Of a stretch of DNA of 45,030 nucleotides, positions 15,746-24,579 are shown piece after piece. The position numbers and the translations under genes are program-made. The stretch comes from Candidatus Zhuqueibacterota bacterium (GTDB lineage Bacteria > Zhuqueibacterota > Zhuqueibacteria > Thermofontimicrobiales > Sulfurfontimicrobiaceae). Below the pieces are notes generated by a model. That model made no database searches. It was not told where the DNA came from and worked only from the letters and a program-made list of their open reading frames with translations. Positions within the stretch are counted from its first letter, which is position 1; each line of letters opens with the position of its first letter. The stretch covers positions 1 through 45,030 of the forward strand of contig JAFGMA010000330.1 of assembly GCA_016927835.1 (NCBI GenBank), read 5' to 3'.

Positions 15746-18649
15746 ATGATGGGAAAAAGCAAGCTTTTAGGTGGTAAATATGAAATCATATCAGAAATAA
15801 AGAGAGGCGGTTTCGGGATAGTTTATTACGGCTTTGACCGTAATCTTGGGAAATCAATCGCGATCAAAAAAATCGCACCCGAACTGCTCGAAGAAGCCAA
15901 ATATATTGATATGTTTCAGGAAGAAGCAAAGAATGCCGCCAAGTTAAGTCATCACAATATTGTGCATATTTTTGACCTGTTAAAAACAGATGATGGGCAT
16001 TTCTACATCATAATGGAATATATCGATGGGGTCGATCTAAATAAAATTATCAAAAAATCCAGGAAACTTGAAAATAAAATATCCATCAACCTGGCAACTT
16101 ACATTATCGGAGAAATATGCAAAGCTCTCGAGTATGCACACAATCGCAGGGATAGCCTTACAAATGAACCTCTCAATCTGATCCATCAAGATGTTTCTCC
16201 TTCAAATATTATGATTTCAATGAAGGGTGATGTCAAACTCATCGATTTTGGAATTGCACGAGTTCGCATGGAACAGAAAGCGCCGGCAAATAAAATTGTT
16301 CTCAGAGGCAAGCTTCCTTATATGTCACCTGAGCAGTTGAATGGTGATTTTTTACTCGATAACCGTTCAGACATATTTTCCCTGGGCGCTGTATTCTTTG
16401 AGCTCATTTCGGGTCACCGATTATTCCAGGATTCCAGCGATGATAAAATCATCGAAACGATCCGCTCATTCAAATTGGATATACATGCGATAAGTAAAAA
16501 TGGCGTTCCCGACAGTATACAGGATATATTGGCAAAAACCCTCAATAAAAATCCGGATGATCGATATGGCAGCGCCAACCTGATGTATCTGGATTTGGCG
16601 CAATACTTGATGGAATCTTCGAATACAATTGAGCTTTCCACTGAATTAGGTGATTTCGTCAAACAGCTATTTGTTCTCGAATCAAGTCAACCTCCCCAAC
16701 CACCGCTCTCAAATGAACCCGGCAGTATTGATGAGGAAGACCCAACAATCATGACCGATGAGACGCTTTCGCTTACGGATATCGAAACCTTCGCAAAACA
16801 TATTTCCACAGGCTTGAATACGGAAAAGAGCGAAAGCGAAGCAACCGAACCTGATCCCGAAAAGGAACAGGAAATCGACATCAGTACACTTGAAGATGAT
16901 TTCTCCGAATTTGAAAGCGAACCGGCAAGTGACTCTAAACAATTTGATATTAAAGACCTGGATTTATCCGCAACAACCCTGAAGCACGATCCGGAAAAAC
17001 AGGAAACGCCTGATCGCAGCAAAGAGCCCGAAATTGAAATTCCGCTCGATTTGGATATTCAATCACCCGAAGAACAGCCAGTAGAATCTGCTCAGGCGCC
17101 TCGGAAAACGTTTACGCCACGGACGGATGAGCCGAAACTTAAAACACCTGTTGAAGAAAAGTTATCCGAAAAATATCAGTCAGGGCAAAAGCCAGTCCCA
17201 ACACTACCCGTCCAGATTGATATTGGGAACGAAGATGAGGACGGCGATGATGATGTTAAAACCGTAATCGATGTTTTGCGACTATCCTCTCGAACGCATA
17301 AAAAACAGATATTCAGCGCGTTAGCCGTCATGGGTATCTTCAGCGTGCTGTTTTTAATATTTGACTCTCTGATGGGCTGGACATCGTTTGGGCAGAAAAT
17401 GTATGATCGGCTCTTTCCACCCGCAATCAGAATCATTTCCATCCCGGCGGGAGCGCGGGTCAGCATGGATGGAAATATGTTGGAAGGTAAAACACCGCTG
17501 CCTATCAAGCGCATTACACCCGGCATTCACACATTGAAACTGACCTACCCGGGTTTTGAGCCCATTATTAAATCTATTCAGGTTCAGAATCAGGATCAGG
17601 TGCAAGTAGAGGGAAACCAGCAGCAGAGTGAAAACAAGGATTACACGTTTCAATTCATGGCTCAAATCGAGTTGACCTCCATTCCGGAAGGCGCCGCGGT
17701 GTATTTGAATGATGTTAAAATCAACCAGCAAACGCCATGCACCATCGAGTGGGAAGCAGGCAAATTGCTCTCCATTGAAATGGAAAAAAGCGGATTCGAG
17801 AAATTATCAGGATTCAATTTCAATGCTCTCGAAATGCAAAATGATGCAGAAACCAAACAATTCTGGAGCATCAAAAAAGAAGCAGCACAACACGCTCTGG
17901 ATGCTCATGCATACAAAATTCAAGGCATTTTCCGCAAACTCATTCGCGTATCGTCACTTCCAGCCGGCGCCCGAATCTATCTGGACAAAGAAGCCAAACC
18001 GGTAGGTGTCACAGGATCGGGCAGCTATTTTTATGCGACGTTGGGTTTGCACGAGATTGAGCTTAAGAAAAAAGATTATCTCACGCAAAAAATAACCTTT
18101 GAAGTAACTGAAGAAAGCAGCAGTTTGCTCAACGCCGTACTGCATCGAAGAGTGAAAATAACCGCGACTGATATCACCGAATCCGATGAAGGTGATATCA
18201 ACGCACGCATTATTCGATTGATACAAAACAGGAAATCAGAGCGCATCAATAAACAAACACCGTGTACGCTTACCTTGCCTCCATATACGTATAAAATACT
18301 TCTGAAAAAGGATGGCTATGCTGATGCCCTGGTCACCATAAAAAGCTATCAAAAATCAGTTGTCGCGAAAATGGAACCGAATAATGTTTACATTGAAATC
18401 AGCGTTTACGATGCTGTAACCAAAAAGCCAATCTCCGAGGCTTCTGTTAAATACCGTGATCTAAGCAAAGCACGATCCAGGGAAAAAATATTCGACACAA
18501 CTGGTGCGGATGGAAAATGCGGAAAAAAGCTGCCCCAGGGACAATATTTATTCACGGTAGAAAAGAAAGATTATTTTGAGAAAAGAAGCAATTATACAAC
18601 GGTCCTGAATAGCAAAAACCGGCTCCAGTTCAACCTGATGATGCAATAG
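15746..18649 (+). CDS. Transmembrane Ser/Thr protein kinase with PEGA domains
   Basis: 967 residues. A Hanks-type kinase domain fills about 10-290: Gly loop IKRGGFGIVYYG, Lys41, catalytic HQD (147-149) with SPSN after it, DFG (167-169) and SPE (194-196), so it should be active. An acidic, Ser/Glu-rich linker (about 310-510) leads to one transmembrane helix (about 521-542). The extracytoplasmic part holds PEGA repeats (near 560-615 IPAGARVSMDG, 640-690 IPEGAAVYLND, 733-785 LPAGARIYLDK, a weaker one about 805-870) and ends in a carboxypeptidase-regulatory-like beta domain. PEGA domains bind envelope or surface polymers in other proteins. ATG follows GGAG by nine bases. It heads a six-gene cluster including its likely phosphatase and an FHA reader. 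Confidence 0.93.
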   Translation: MMGKSKLLGGKYEIISEIKRGGFGIVYYGFDRNLGKSIAIKKIAPELLEEAKYIDMFQEEAKNAAKLSHHNIVHIFDLLKTDDGHFYIIMEYIDGVDLNKIIKKSRKLENKISINLATYIIGEICKALEYAHNRRDSLTNEPLNLIHQDVSPSNIMISMKGDVKLIDFGIARVRMEQKAPANKIVLRGKLPYMSPEQLNGDFLLDNRSDIFSLGAVFFELISGHRLFQDSSDDKIIETIRSFKLDIHAISKNGVPDSIQDILAKTLNKNPDDRYGSANLMYLDLAQYLMESSNTIELSTELGDFVKQLFVLESSQPPQPPLSNEPGSIDEEDPTIMTDETLSLTDIETFAKHISTGLNTEKSESEATEPDPEKEQEIDISTLEDDFSEFESEPASDSKQFDIKDLDLSATTLKHDPEKQETPDRSKEPEIEIPLDLDIQSPEEQPVESAQAPRKTFTPRTDEPKLKTPVEEKLSEKYQSGQKPVPTLPVQIDIGNEDEDGDDDVKTVIDVLRLSSRTHKKQIFSALAVMGIFSVLFLIFDSLMGWTSFGQKMYDRLFPPAIRIISIPAGARVSMDGNMLEGKTPLPIKRITPGIHTLKLTYPGFEPIIKSIQVQNQDQVQVEGNQQQSENKDYTFQFMAQIELTSIPEGAAVYLNDVKINQQTPCTIEWEAGKLLSIEMEKSGFEKLSGFNFNALEMQNDAETKQFWSIKKEAAQHALDAHAYKIQGIFRKLIRVSSLPAGARIYLDKEAKPVGVTGSGSYFYATLGLHEIELKKKDYLTQKITFEVTEESSSLLNAVLHRRVKITATDITESDEGDINARIIRLIQNRKSERINKQTPCTLTLPPYTYKILLKKDGYADALVTIKSYQKSVVAKMEPNNVYIEISVYDAVTKKPISEASVKYRDLSKARSREKIFDTTGADGKCGKKLPQGQYLFTVEKKDYFEKRSNYTTVLNSKNRLQFNLMMQ

Positions 18650-18767
18650 AACCGGTGCGATCTGTTCGCATGCTCTGATTTGGAAAAGGATAAAGCAAAA
18701 GCCACCTGCAAATGATGCTTCATTGCGCGCAAGGTTTCATTGCTCCGAAAATAGGGAGATACCATCT

Positions 18768-21260
18768 ATGGCGAAGCTTCTGGTAAAAATGAAAGCCGAA
18801 GTCTTCAAAGACTACTTGATACCGGACGATAAAAATTCGATCACAATCGGCTCCGAGACGGATAATGATCTGCTTATTGAAGATAAAAAAATATCCATGA
18901 AACACCTGAAAATTTCTCGAAAAGCGGATACATTTTACGCGGAAGATTTGCACAGCGCATTCGGCACAACTGTCAATGGTCGCGAATTGGTGGAGGAAGT
19001 CGAACTATGCAATGGTGACGAAATCAAGCTCGGTCAGCACACACTCATTTTCCTGGAAAATCAAAAATATGCGGACACCGACGAAGTGCTCGGAAAAGCT
19101 GATAAAAAGAGACCAGTTCTTTCCGAGTCTTTTGAAATTGATGATTTCAATGTGAATGATGACTTGCTGACGCTTTCAGCCAGAACCGAAATCATAGAGG
19201 CAAGCAGCATTGATTTCGATTCAGAATCTGCCAGCGAAGCCCCGACAATGGCACATCGTGCTATTCAGAATAATTTAACCGCATCACAACTGCAGGGCAG
19301 CAATGGCGCTCAGGTTCCGCATTATTTGCTGGCGATCTACGGGCCCTATAAAGGTAAGAAATATCAGCTTAATAAAGACGAAACCAGGATCGGTCGCGAC
19401 ACCAAACTCAACGATATCGTCATCAGGAAAAATTCACGGGGGGAAATCGATTCCAGCATCTCACGTCGCCATGCTACCATATTTTGGCGCGAAGATGGCT
19501 ATTTTATCAGCGACAAACGCAGCAAAACGCGTACGTTTGTCAATCAGACCAAAGTGCCGGACGATGATTCAATCCGGCTGCTAATCGGCGATGAGATTGA
19601 AATTGTCAGCGACCAGAAAAGCACTATTTTCAGGCTGGTAACCGATGGAGAGTGGAATTTTGCGCCTCCAAAAAAAGCCGGCGTGTGGTGGATCCGCTTT
19701 CGCGATTTGGGCATCAAGCTCTTTTCGGTGGCGATTTTACTCGTTTCTATCGTCACGCTGGCTACCGGGATCAGAGATCGTAATATCATCACACAGCGAC
19801 CAGACCGATTATTATTGACTGAAAAAGTGTGGCATAAACCCGCCAGGGAGAAGGCGACAACAGATTTTTTTGAATCATTTTCAGAAGATGTCGACTATCC
19901 GGGACTTGCTGTTGCCGACCTGAATGGCGATCAGGTTCCGGACGGTATATTTTGGGATTCGAACGGAATGTTAAAAGCGCTTGATGGAAAGTCCGGCACA
20001 AGTCTCTGGCGAACGAATACTCAAATAAGCGGGGATAATACATTTGCACCGGTTCTTGCAGATTTGAACAATAACGGCATGAGTGATATTGTTATCCTGA
20101 CACGTACATCCCGGCTTACTGCGCTGGATGGTCTAACCACAGCAGAAATATGGCGCAGCCCGATCCTCGATGGTGTATTCGCCGGTACTCCGGTTGTGGC
20201 GGATGTCGATGGAGACAATCGACTCGATGCTGCTGTGAATACGATCGAAGGCAAAATTTTCATCATTCACAACATCGCGTCAGAATCGCGACTCGAACAA
20301 ATCGATTTGAATGATAGTCTCCGCTCAATCATGTCTGCCGCCGACATCGAGGGCGATGGCGTGAACGAACTTTTCGCAGGATCCGAAAACGGATGGATTT
20401 ATATTGTTAATGCCAAAAATCATAAAATAAAATTCAGCATCGATTTGAATTCCGAATTAGCCAGAAACCTGGGGAAAGAACATCGGTATAGTGCCATCAG
20501 GGCACCGATCGCAATCGGGCATCTGAATGATGATGCATACCAGGATTTTGTAATCAGCACCAGTCAGGGGCTGCTGGTTGCTTTCGACGGCAAAACTCGA
20601 AAATGGCTCTGGCATGACATTTTGGTTTCCCAAACCGAATTGATCGATTATATGTATTACCCGGTCACCCTCGGCGACCTGGACGCTGATAATCAAATGG
20701 ATGTGATTGTTTATACAATCGACGGGCGCATCAAAGCCTATAAAGGGTGCGGCTATTCCGGGAATCGCAAAAAGCCGCTCTGGGAGTATATTGCAAAGGA
20801 CTGGGAAAAATATGTATCGCATCCGGCACTGGCGGATTTGAACAAGGATGGTGTCCTGGATGTCATTGCGTCGGGCATCAATACCGGCTTGCACCTGATC
20901 GATGGGAAATCCGGAGACCTGCTTTGGGCAAGTCATTTTGCCAGCCAAAATCCGGGGATCACGTCTCCGCTGGTAGCCGATTTCGCTGGTGACGGCTATA
21001 TGGATATCATTCTGCAGCGAGCTGACCAGGGCTTTTATGCTTATATGTCGAATAGCCGCTGCCCAAAAAACAAGATCGTATGGGGACAAAAATTTGCTGA
21101 TGCACGGAATGCAGGTGCTGCATTGTACCCGGCTGCCGATTCGACTGCGACGTGTGATTTCAAAATTATTATTTCCTTACTGATGATCGGATTATTAGTC
21201 GGCGTCCAGGCAATCGAAATCATAAAGCGAAAACGGCTCGTACGAAATGCATCGGCTTAG
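18768..21260 (+). CDS. FHA-FHA-TM-beta-propeller (FG-GAP/VCBS) membrane protein
   Basis: 830 residues from ATG 18768, preceded by GGGAG. FHA domain 1 (about 1-100) keeps Ser43, His46 and Asn70 but has GS (28-29) where the phosphothreonine-binding Arg should be. FHA domain 2 (about 185-295) has the canonical IGRD and SRRH motifs. A transmembrane helix lies at about 317-337. Residues about 375-775 are a periplasmic beta-propeller of FG-GAP/PQQ-like repeats (VADLNGDQVPDG, LADLNNNGMSD, VADVDGDNRLD, ALDGKSGTSLW, LADLNKDGVLD), which may bind calcium. A second transmembrane helix (about 797-817) returns to a basic tail. It probably reads phosphorylation by the adjacent kinase and connects it to an extracytoplasmic sensor. 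Confidence 0.9.
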   Translation: MAKLLVKMKAEVFKDYLIPDDKNSITIGSETDNDLLIEDKKISMKHLKISRKADTFYAEDLHSAFGTTVNGRELVEEVELCNGDEIKLGQHTLIFLENQKYADTDEVLGKADKKRPVLSESFEIDDFNVNDDLLTLSARTEIIEASSIDFDSESASEAPTMAHRAIQNNLTASQLQGSNGAQVPHYLLAIYGPYKGKKYQLNKDETRIGRDTKLNDIVIRKNSRGEIDSSISRRHATIFWREDGYFISDKRSKTRTFVNQTKVPDDDSIRLLIGDEIEIVSDQKSTIFRLVTDGEWNFAPPKKAGVWWIRFRDLGIKLFSVAILLVSIVTLATGIRDRNIITQRPDRLLLTEKVWHKPAREKATTDFFESFSEDVDYPGLAVADLNGDQVPDGIFWDSNGMLKALDGKSGTSLWRTNTQISGDNTFAPVLADLNNNGMSDIVILTRTSRLTALDGLTTAEIWRSPILDGVFAGTPVVADVDGDNRLDAAVNTIEGKIFIIHNIASESRLEQIDLNDSLRSIMSAADIEGDGVNELFAGSENGWIYIVNAKNHKIKFSIDLNSELARNLGKEHRYSAIRAPIAIGHLNDDAYQDFVISTSQGLLVAFDGKTRKWLWHDILVSQTELIDYMYYPVTLGDLDADNQMDVIVYTIDGRIKAYKGCGYSGNRKKPLWEYIAKDWEKYVSHPALADLNKDGVLDVIASGINTGLHLIDGKSGDLLWASHFASQNPGITSPLVADFAGDGYMDIILQRADQGFYAYMSNSRCPKNKIVWGQKFADARNAGAALYPAADSTATCDFKIIISLLMIGLLVGVQAIEIIKRKRLVRNASA

Positions 21261-21558
21261 ACGCGTCAAAGCGCTGAACCTCGCTTATTGATGTGCTTCG
21301 AAGCGTTCGGGCAAACGCTGTTTATTTTGAATCTGATAAAACCGGTTGTTACGCAAAGCGAACAACCAGATATTTAAATCGAAAACAGTTGATTATAAAA
21401 TTACAGACACACGATATCCTCCCTGCGGCTGAATACATGAAATCTGATCCGGATTTCGGTAAATTTATAATCAACATCGTTTTCAGAGGGATTTAATTTA
21501 GAGCGACAGGTTTCTGTCAACTGAATTATTCATGATTGTGCAGTATTCCGGGGAATAA

Positions 21559-22494
21559 ATGAAGCTTGAATTTGCAGGTCTGAGCGACGTTGGCAAAGTC
21601 CGACGTAAGAATGAGGATGACTTCGGCTATTTGGAGAATGAAGGCGTCAGCCTGGTTTGCGACGGTATGGGCGGGCATAACGGCGGAGCCTACGCCAGCG
21701 ATGTCGCTGTAAATACAATCCTGGATATCTACCAGCAACCAATCAATGATTTGATTGAAAAGATAGCCAGCGATCTCGATTCTTCCTATCGTCGCAAAGC
21801 CATCAAAGCTGTGTGCTCTATTCGTCTGGCGAACCGGCATATTTTCGAAACTGCCGCTGCAAACATGGAATTCAGTGGCATGGGCACGACCGCTGCGCTC
21901 ATCGGATTTGAAAACGGGTATGCGGTACTGGCTCACGTTGGGGACAGCAGAATTTATCGCCTGCGCGACAGGGTTCTTCAGCAATTGACTGAAGACCATT
22001 CCTGGCTCAATGAATTGATTGCGGACAAAGAAATCGCCAAAGAAGACGCGCATCATTTCAAGAAAAAAAATGTCATCACACGGGCGCTTGGGATGTCCGA
22101 TAGAATTAAAATTGATCTTCGAATCGAACCGGTGCTTTCGGAAGACATTTTCCTGTTGTGCACAGATGGCTTATCAAATTCATTGAACGATGATTTGATT
22201 CAGGCGATAATTGTTAAAAATCAGGATAGCATGGAGAAAGCGGCAGAACATCTGATTGAGATGGCTAACAAAGCAGATGGTTCGGATAATATCACCGTCG
22301 CGTTGACCAGAGTGCTGGACGCAGGAAACAGCCCGAATAATTTCAAGCCGCTGGCGGTCACGATTAATGAAGAAAGCCCGAAAATTTCTGCACTTGAAAT
22401 AAAATATTTCAAGAAAAAAGCGCTCACGCCAATGTTTAAAAGCCAAAATCGATTTATCGACTTCTTTAAATTTAAAATATTCCAGAAACCATAG
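21559..22494 (+). CDS. PP2C-family Ser/Thr protein phosphatase
   Basis: 311 residues. The catalytic domain (about 1-250) has all PP2C motifs: RRKNEDD (15-21), VCDGMGGHNGG (33-43), GMGTTAALI, HVGDSRIYRL, LCTDGLSN and GSDNITVAL, so both metal sites are complete. Unlike the usual stand-alone phosphatase of about 245 residues, it carries a basic, Phe/Lys-rich tail of about 55 residues (NFKPLAVTINEES to the C-terminus, rich in FFKFKIF-type sequence) that could attach it to the membrane or a partner. It sits between the FHA protein and the TPR proteins and is the likely eraser for the kinase at 15746. It is cytoplasmic. Confidence 0.95.
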   Translation: MKLEFAGLSDVGKVRRKNEDDFGYLENEGVSLVCDGMGGHNGGAYASDVAVNTILDIYQQPINDLIEKIASDLDSSYRRKAIKAVCSIRLANRHIFETAAANMEFSGMGTTAALIGFENGYAVLAHVGDSRIYRLRDRVLQQLTEDHSWLNELIADKEIAKEDAHHFKKKNVITRALGMSDRIKIDLRIEPVLSEDIFLLCTDGLSNSLNDDLIQAIIVKNQDSMEKAAEHLIEMANKADGSDNITVALTRVLDAGNSPNNFKPLAVTINEESPKISALEIKYFKKKALTPMFKSQNRFIDFFKFKIFQKP

Positions 22495-22716
22495 TTGACA
22501 GAAACGAAGTCCGAATCGTGATAGTGAGAGCTTTGTTCAGGATATCCGTGAAAAATCATCGTGCATTAAGAAGTGCAACTGTTTATTAAATCAATAGAAT
22601 ACTCCCTTCGGCGCGCTGTCTGATTCTGGTTTATGGATTCATGCCATCGCGCTTTGATGAACCTGATGGAACTCATCAGAAGTGGCAACAAATTACTTCA
22701 GAAAAACAAAGTGCCC

Positions 22717-24573
22717 ATGCGAATTAAAAGGTATAAAATAGGATTTTACGCATTCAACCCGGCAATCGCGCTCTTGCTGGTTCTAATCGTTTCATTGCTG
22801 CCCGGGGATTCATTACTGGCACAGAAAGATGCAAGGGATTTATATAAACGCGCCATGAAAACGACGAATGCCGAAGAGAGAATAAATCTCCTTAAACGCG
22901 CCACAGAAATCGATGCAACATTTGGGCAGGCATATTATGAACTCGGTAAAATCCTTGAAACTAATGGTTCATCAGAAGATGCGCTGCTGAATTTCAAGCG
23001 GGCACTGGTTGCAAATCCGGCTGAAATGAATGATAAACAAAAATTCGAAATTGTATACAAAATCGGATTGCTGCAGCGAAAAATTGGGCGAACCGGGGAA
23101 GCAATCAAAACCCTTTCGGGCGCCCTGAATTTATCGCCCGAACGGGAAACACAGGGGGATATATATCAGAAATTGGGCGAATTGAATGAAGAGGTGGGTA
23201 ATATCGATCGCGCAATAGAATGCTATTCAAAAGCGCGCAGGCTAATGCCGCAAAATGCGTCGATCATCGAGAAACAGATTGCCTCGCTTCAAAAAGCCAA
23301 ACATCTTCATCAAACGTATAATGAGGGATTAGCGCATCTGAGGCTCAAACGATACCAGGAGGCGATTGCTGCCCTTGAAAAAGTCGTTTCGGCAGATTCG
23401 GGATTCAAAGATGCAAAGTCAAATTTGGAGAAAGCGCGTCGTGAATTTGATGAGCTTCAAAAAACGTCTGAATGGGCAAAAACCTATAATAACCGGGTTG
23501 AACAAATCGCGGGACAGAGCGGGGACCAGGCAGGGCAACTATTCAGAAAGCTGGTTGAAACTCACCCGATCGATGGCGACTCAGGCACCTCTATACAAGC
23601 ATCATCCGCCAAATTAACTACAGCCCGGCAACGGCAGGCTGATTCATTATATAACATCGGGCTGACTGAATTCAATAAAAAGAATTGGGTGCGAGCAATT
23701 TACATCTTCAATCGGGTCCTCAAATCCGATCCGGCACACACCGAGGCAAAACGAAAACGGCAGCAGGCAAGATGGGTGCTGAGAAATGAAAAAAAAGATA
23801 CCATGAAAGAGCAATATTATGTGCAGGGAGTCGATGCGTACCAGCTGAACGATTGGATAGCTGCAATCGAAATGTTTGAAAGGCTGGTTGAAATTGATCC
23901 CGGCTATAAAGATGCTCAGCAATTATTGACGGGGGTGCGACAGGCGCAGGCAAAACAAAATTCACTGGATGAGCTCGATTCGCTTTATCAGAGTGGAATC
24001 CAGCTTTCGAAACAAGGTGACTGGCTGAATGCGCTGATTGTCTTCGAAAAAGTGCAAATGATAAATCCTGAATATAAAGCGGTTAAATCATTTTCTGCCG
24101 AAGCCCGGCAGGCGCTCGCAGGGCAATCCCCGAGGGATTTAAGCAGAAAAACGCCGCTTGAAGCGAATGACTCGGGATGGGTAAAAATCGTTGCCGTATT
24201 GATGATAACGTTGCTGGTTTTCGCAGTACTGATTTTCATCCCTGCCATACGCGGCAAACTGTTTATACTTCGCGGCAAAACAGAGCAAGCGAGCCAGGTC
24301 TACCAGCGGATGTATGAGAAGCACCCGCGTAATTTGAAATTATGCCTTAATCTGGGAAATATGCTTTACAAATTGCATCGAGAGGATGAAAAAGCAGTGA
24401 AAATTTATGAAACCATTTTAAGACATGGTTTGGATACGCCTTATAAAAAAGGAATATCAACAATCGTGGCGTATCATTACCTGAAAAACGGAAATGCCGA
24501 TCAAGATAAAATCAAAATCCTTGAACAAGCTCTGAGTTCAGAAATCAACCATATAAACCCAACCATAGGATAA
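22717..24573 (+). CDS. Membrane-anchored TPR protein, first of a tandem pair
   Basis: 618 residues from ATG 22717, chosen because it places a clean signal sequence at the N-terminus (hydrophobic about 14-30, ending SLLAQ). The frame stays open to an ATG at 22633, but neither start has a clear ribosome binding site. About ten TPR or TPR-like repeats fill residues 35-480 (patterns such as AYYELGKILETNGSSEDALL). A transmembrane helix (about 489-510) leads to a short cytoplasmic TPR region (QVYQRMYEKHPRNLKLCLNL). So most TPRs would be periplasmic with a cytoplasmic tail. The next gene, six bases on, encodes a paralogue. Confidence 0.82.
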   Translation: MRIKRYKIGFYAFNPAIALLLVLIVSLLPGDSLLAQKDARDLYKRAMKTTNAEERINLLKRATEIDATFGQAYYELGKILETNGSSEDALLNFKRALVANPAEMNDKQKFEIVYKIGLLQRKIGRTGEAIKTLSGALNLSPERETQGDIYQKLGELNEEVGNIDRAIECYSKARRLMPQNASIIEKQIASLQKAKHLHQTYNEGLAHLRLKRYQEAIAALEKVVSADSGFKDAKSNLEKARREFDELQKTSEWAKTYNNRVEQIAGQSGDQAGQLFRKLVETHPIDGDSGTSIQASSAKLTTARQRQADSLYNIGLTEFNKKNWVRAIYIFNRVLKSDPAHTEAKRKRQQARWVLRNEKKDTMKEQYYVQGVDAYQLNDWIAAIEMFERLVEIDPGYKDAQQLLTGVRQAQAKQNSLDELDSLYQSGIQLSKQGDWLNALIVFEKVQMINPEYKAVKSFSAEARQALAGQSPRDLSRKTPLEANDSGWVKIVAVLMITLLVFAVLIFIPAIRGKLFILRGKTEQASQVYQRMYEKHPRNLKLCLNLGNMLYKLHREDEKAVKIYETILRHGLDTPYKKGISTIVAYHYLKNGNADQDKIKILEQALSSEINHINPTIG

Positions 24574-24579
24574 ATTCAA

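Noticed and set aside
20457..21089. 210-codon antisense frame within the FHA-propeller gene
   Set aside because: Shadow of the real gene: the plus-strand frame has clear domain motifs, the antisense one none.
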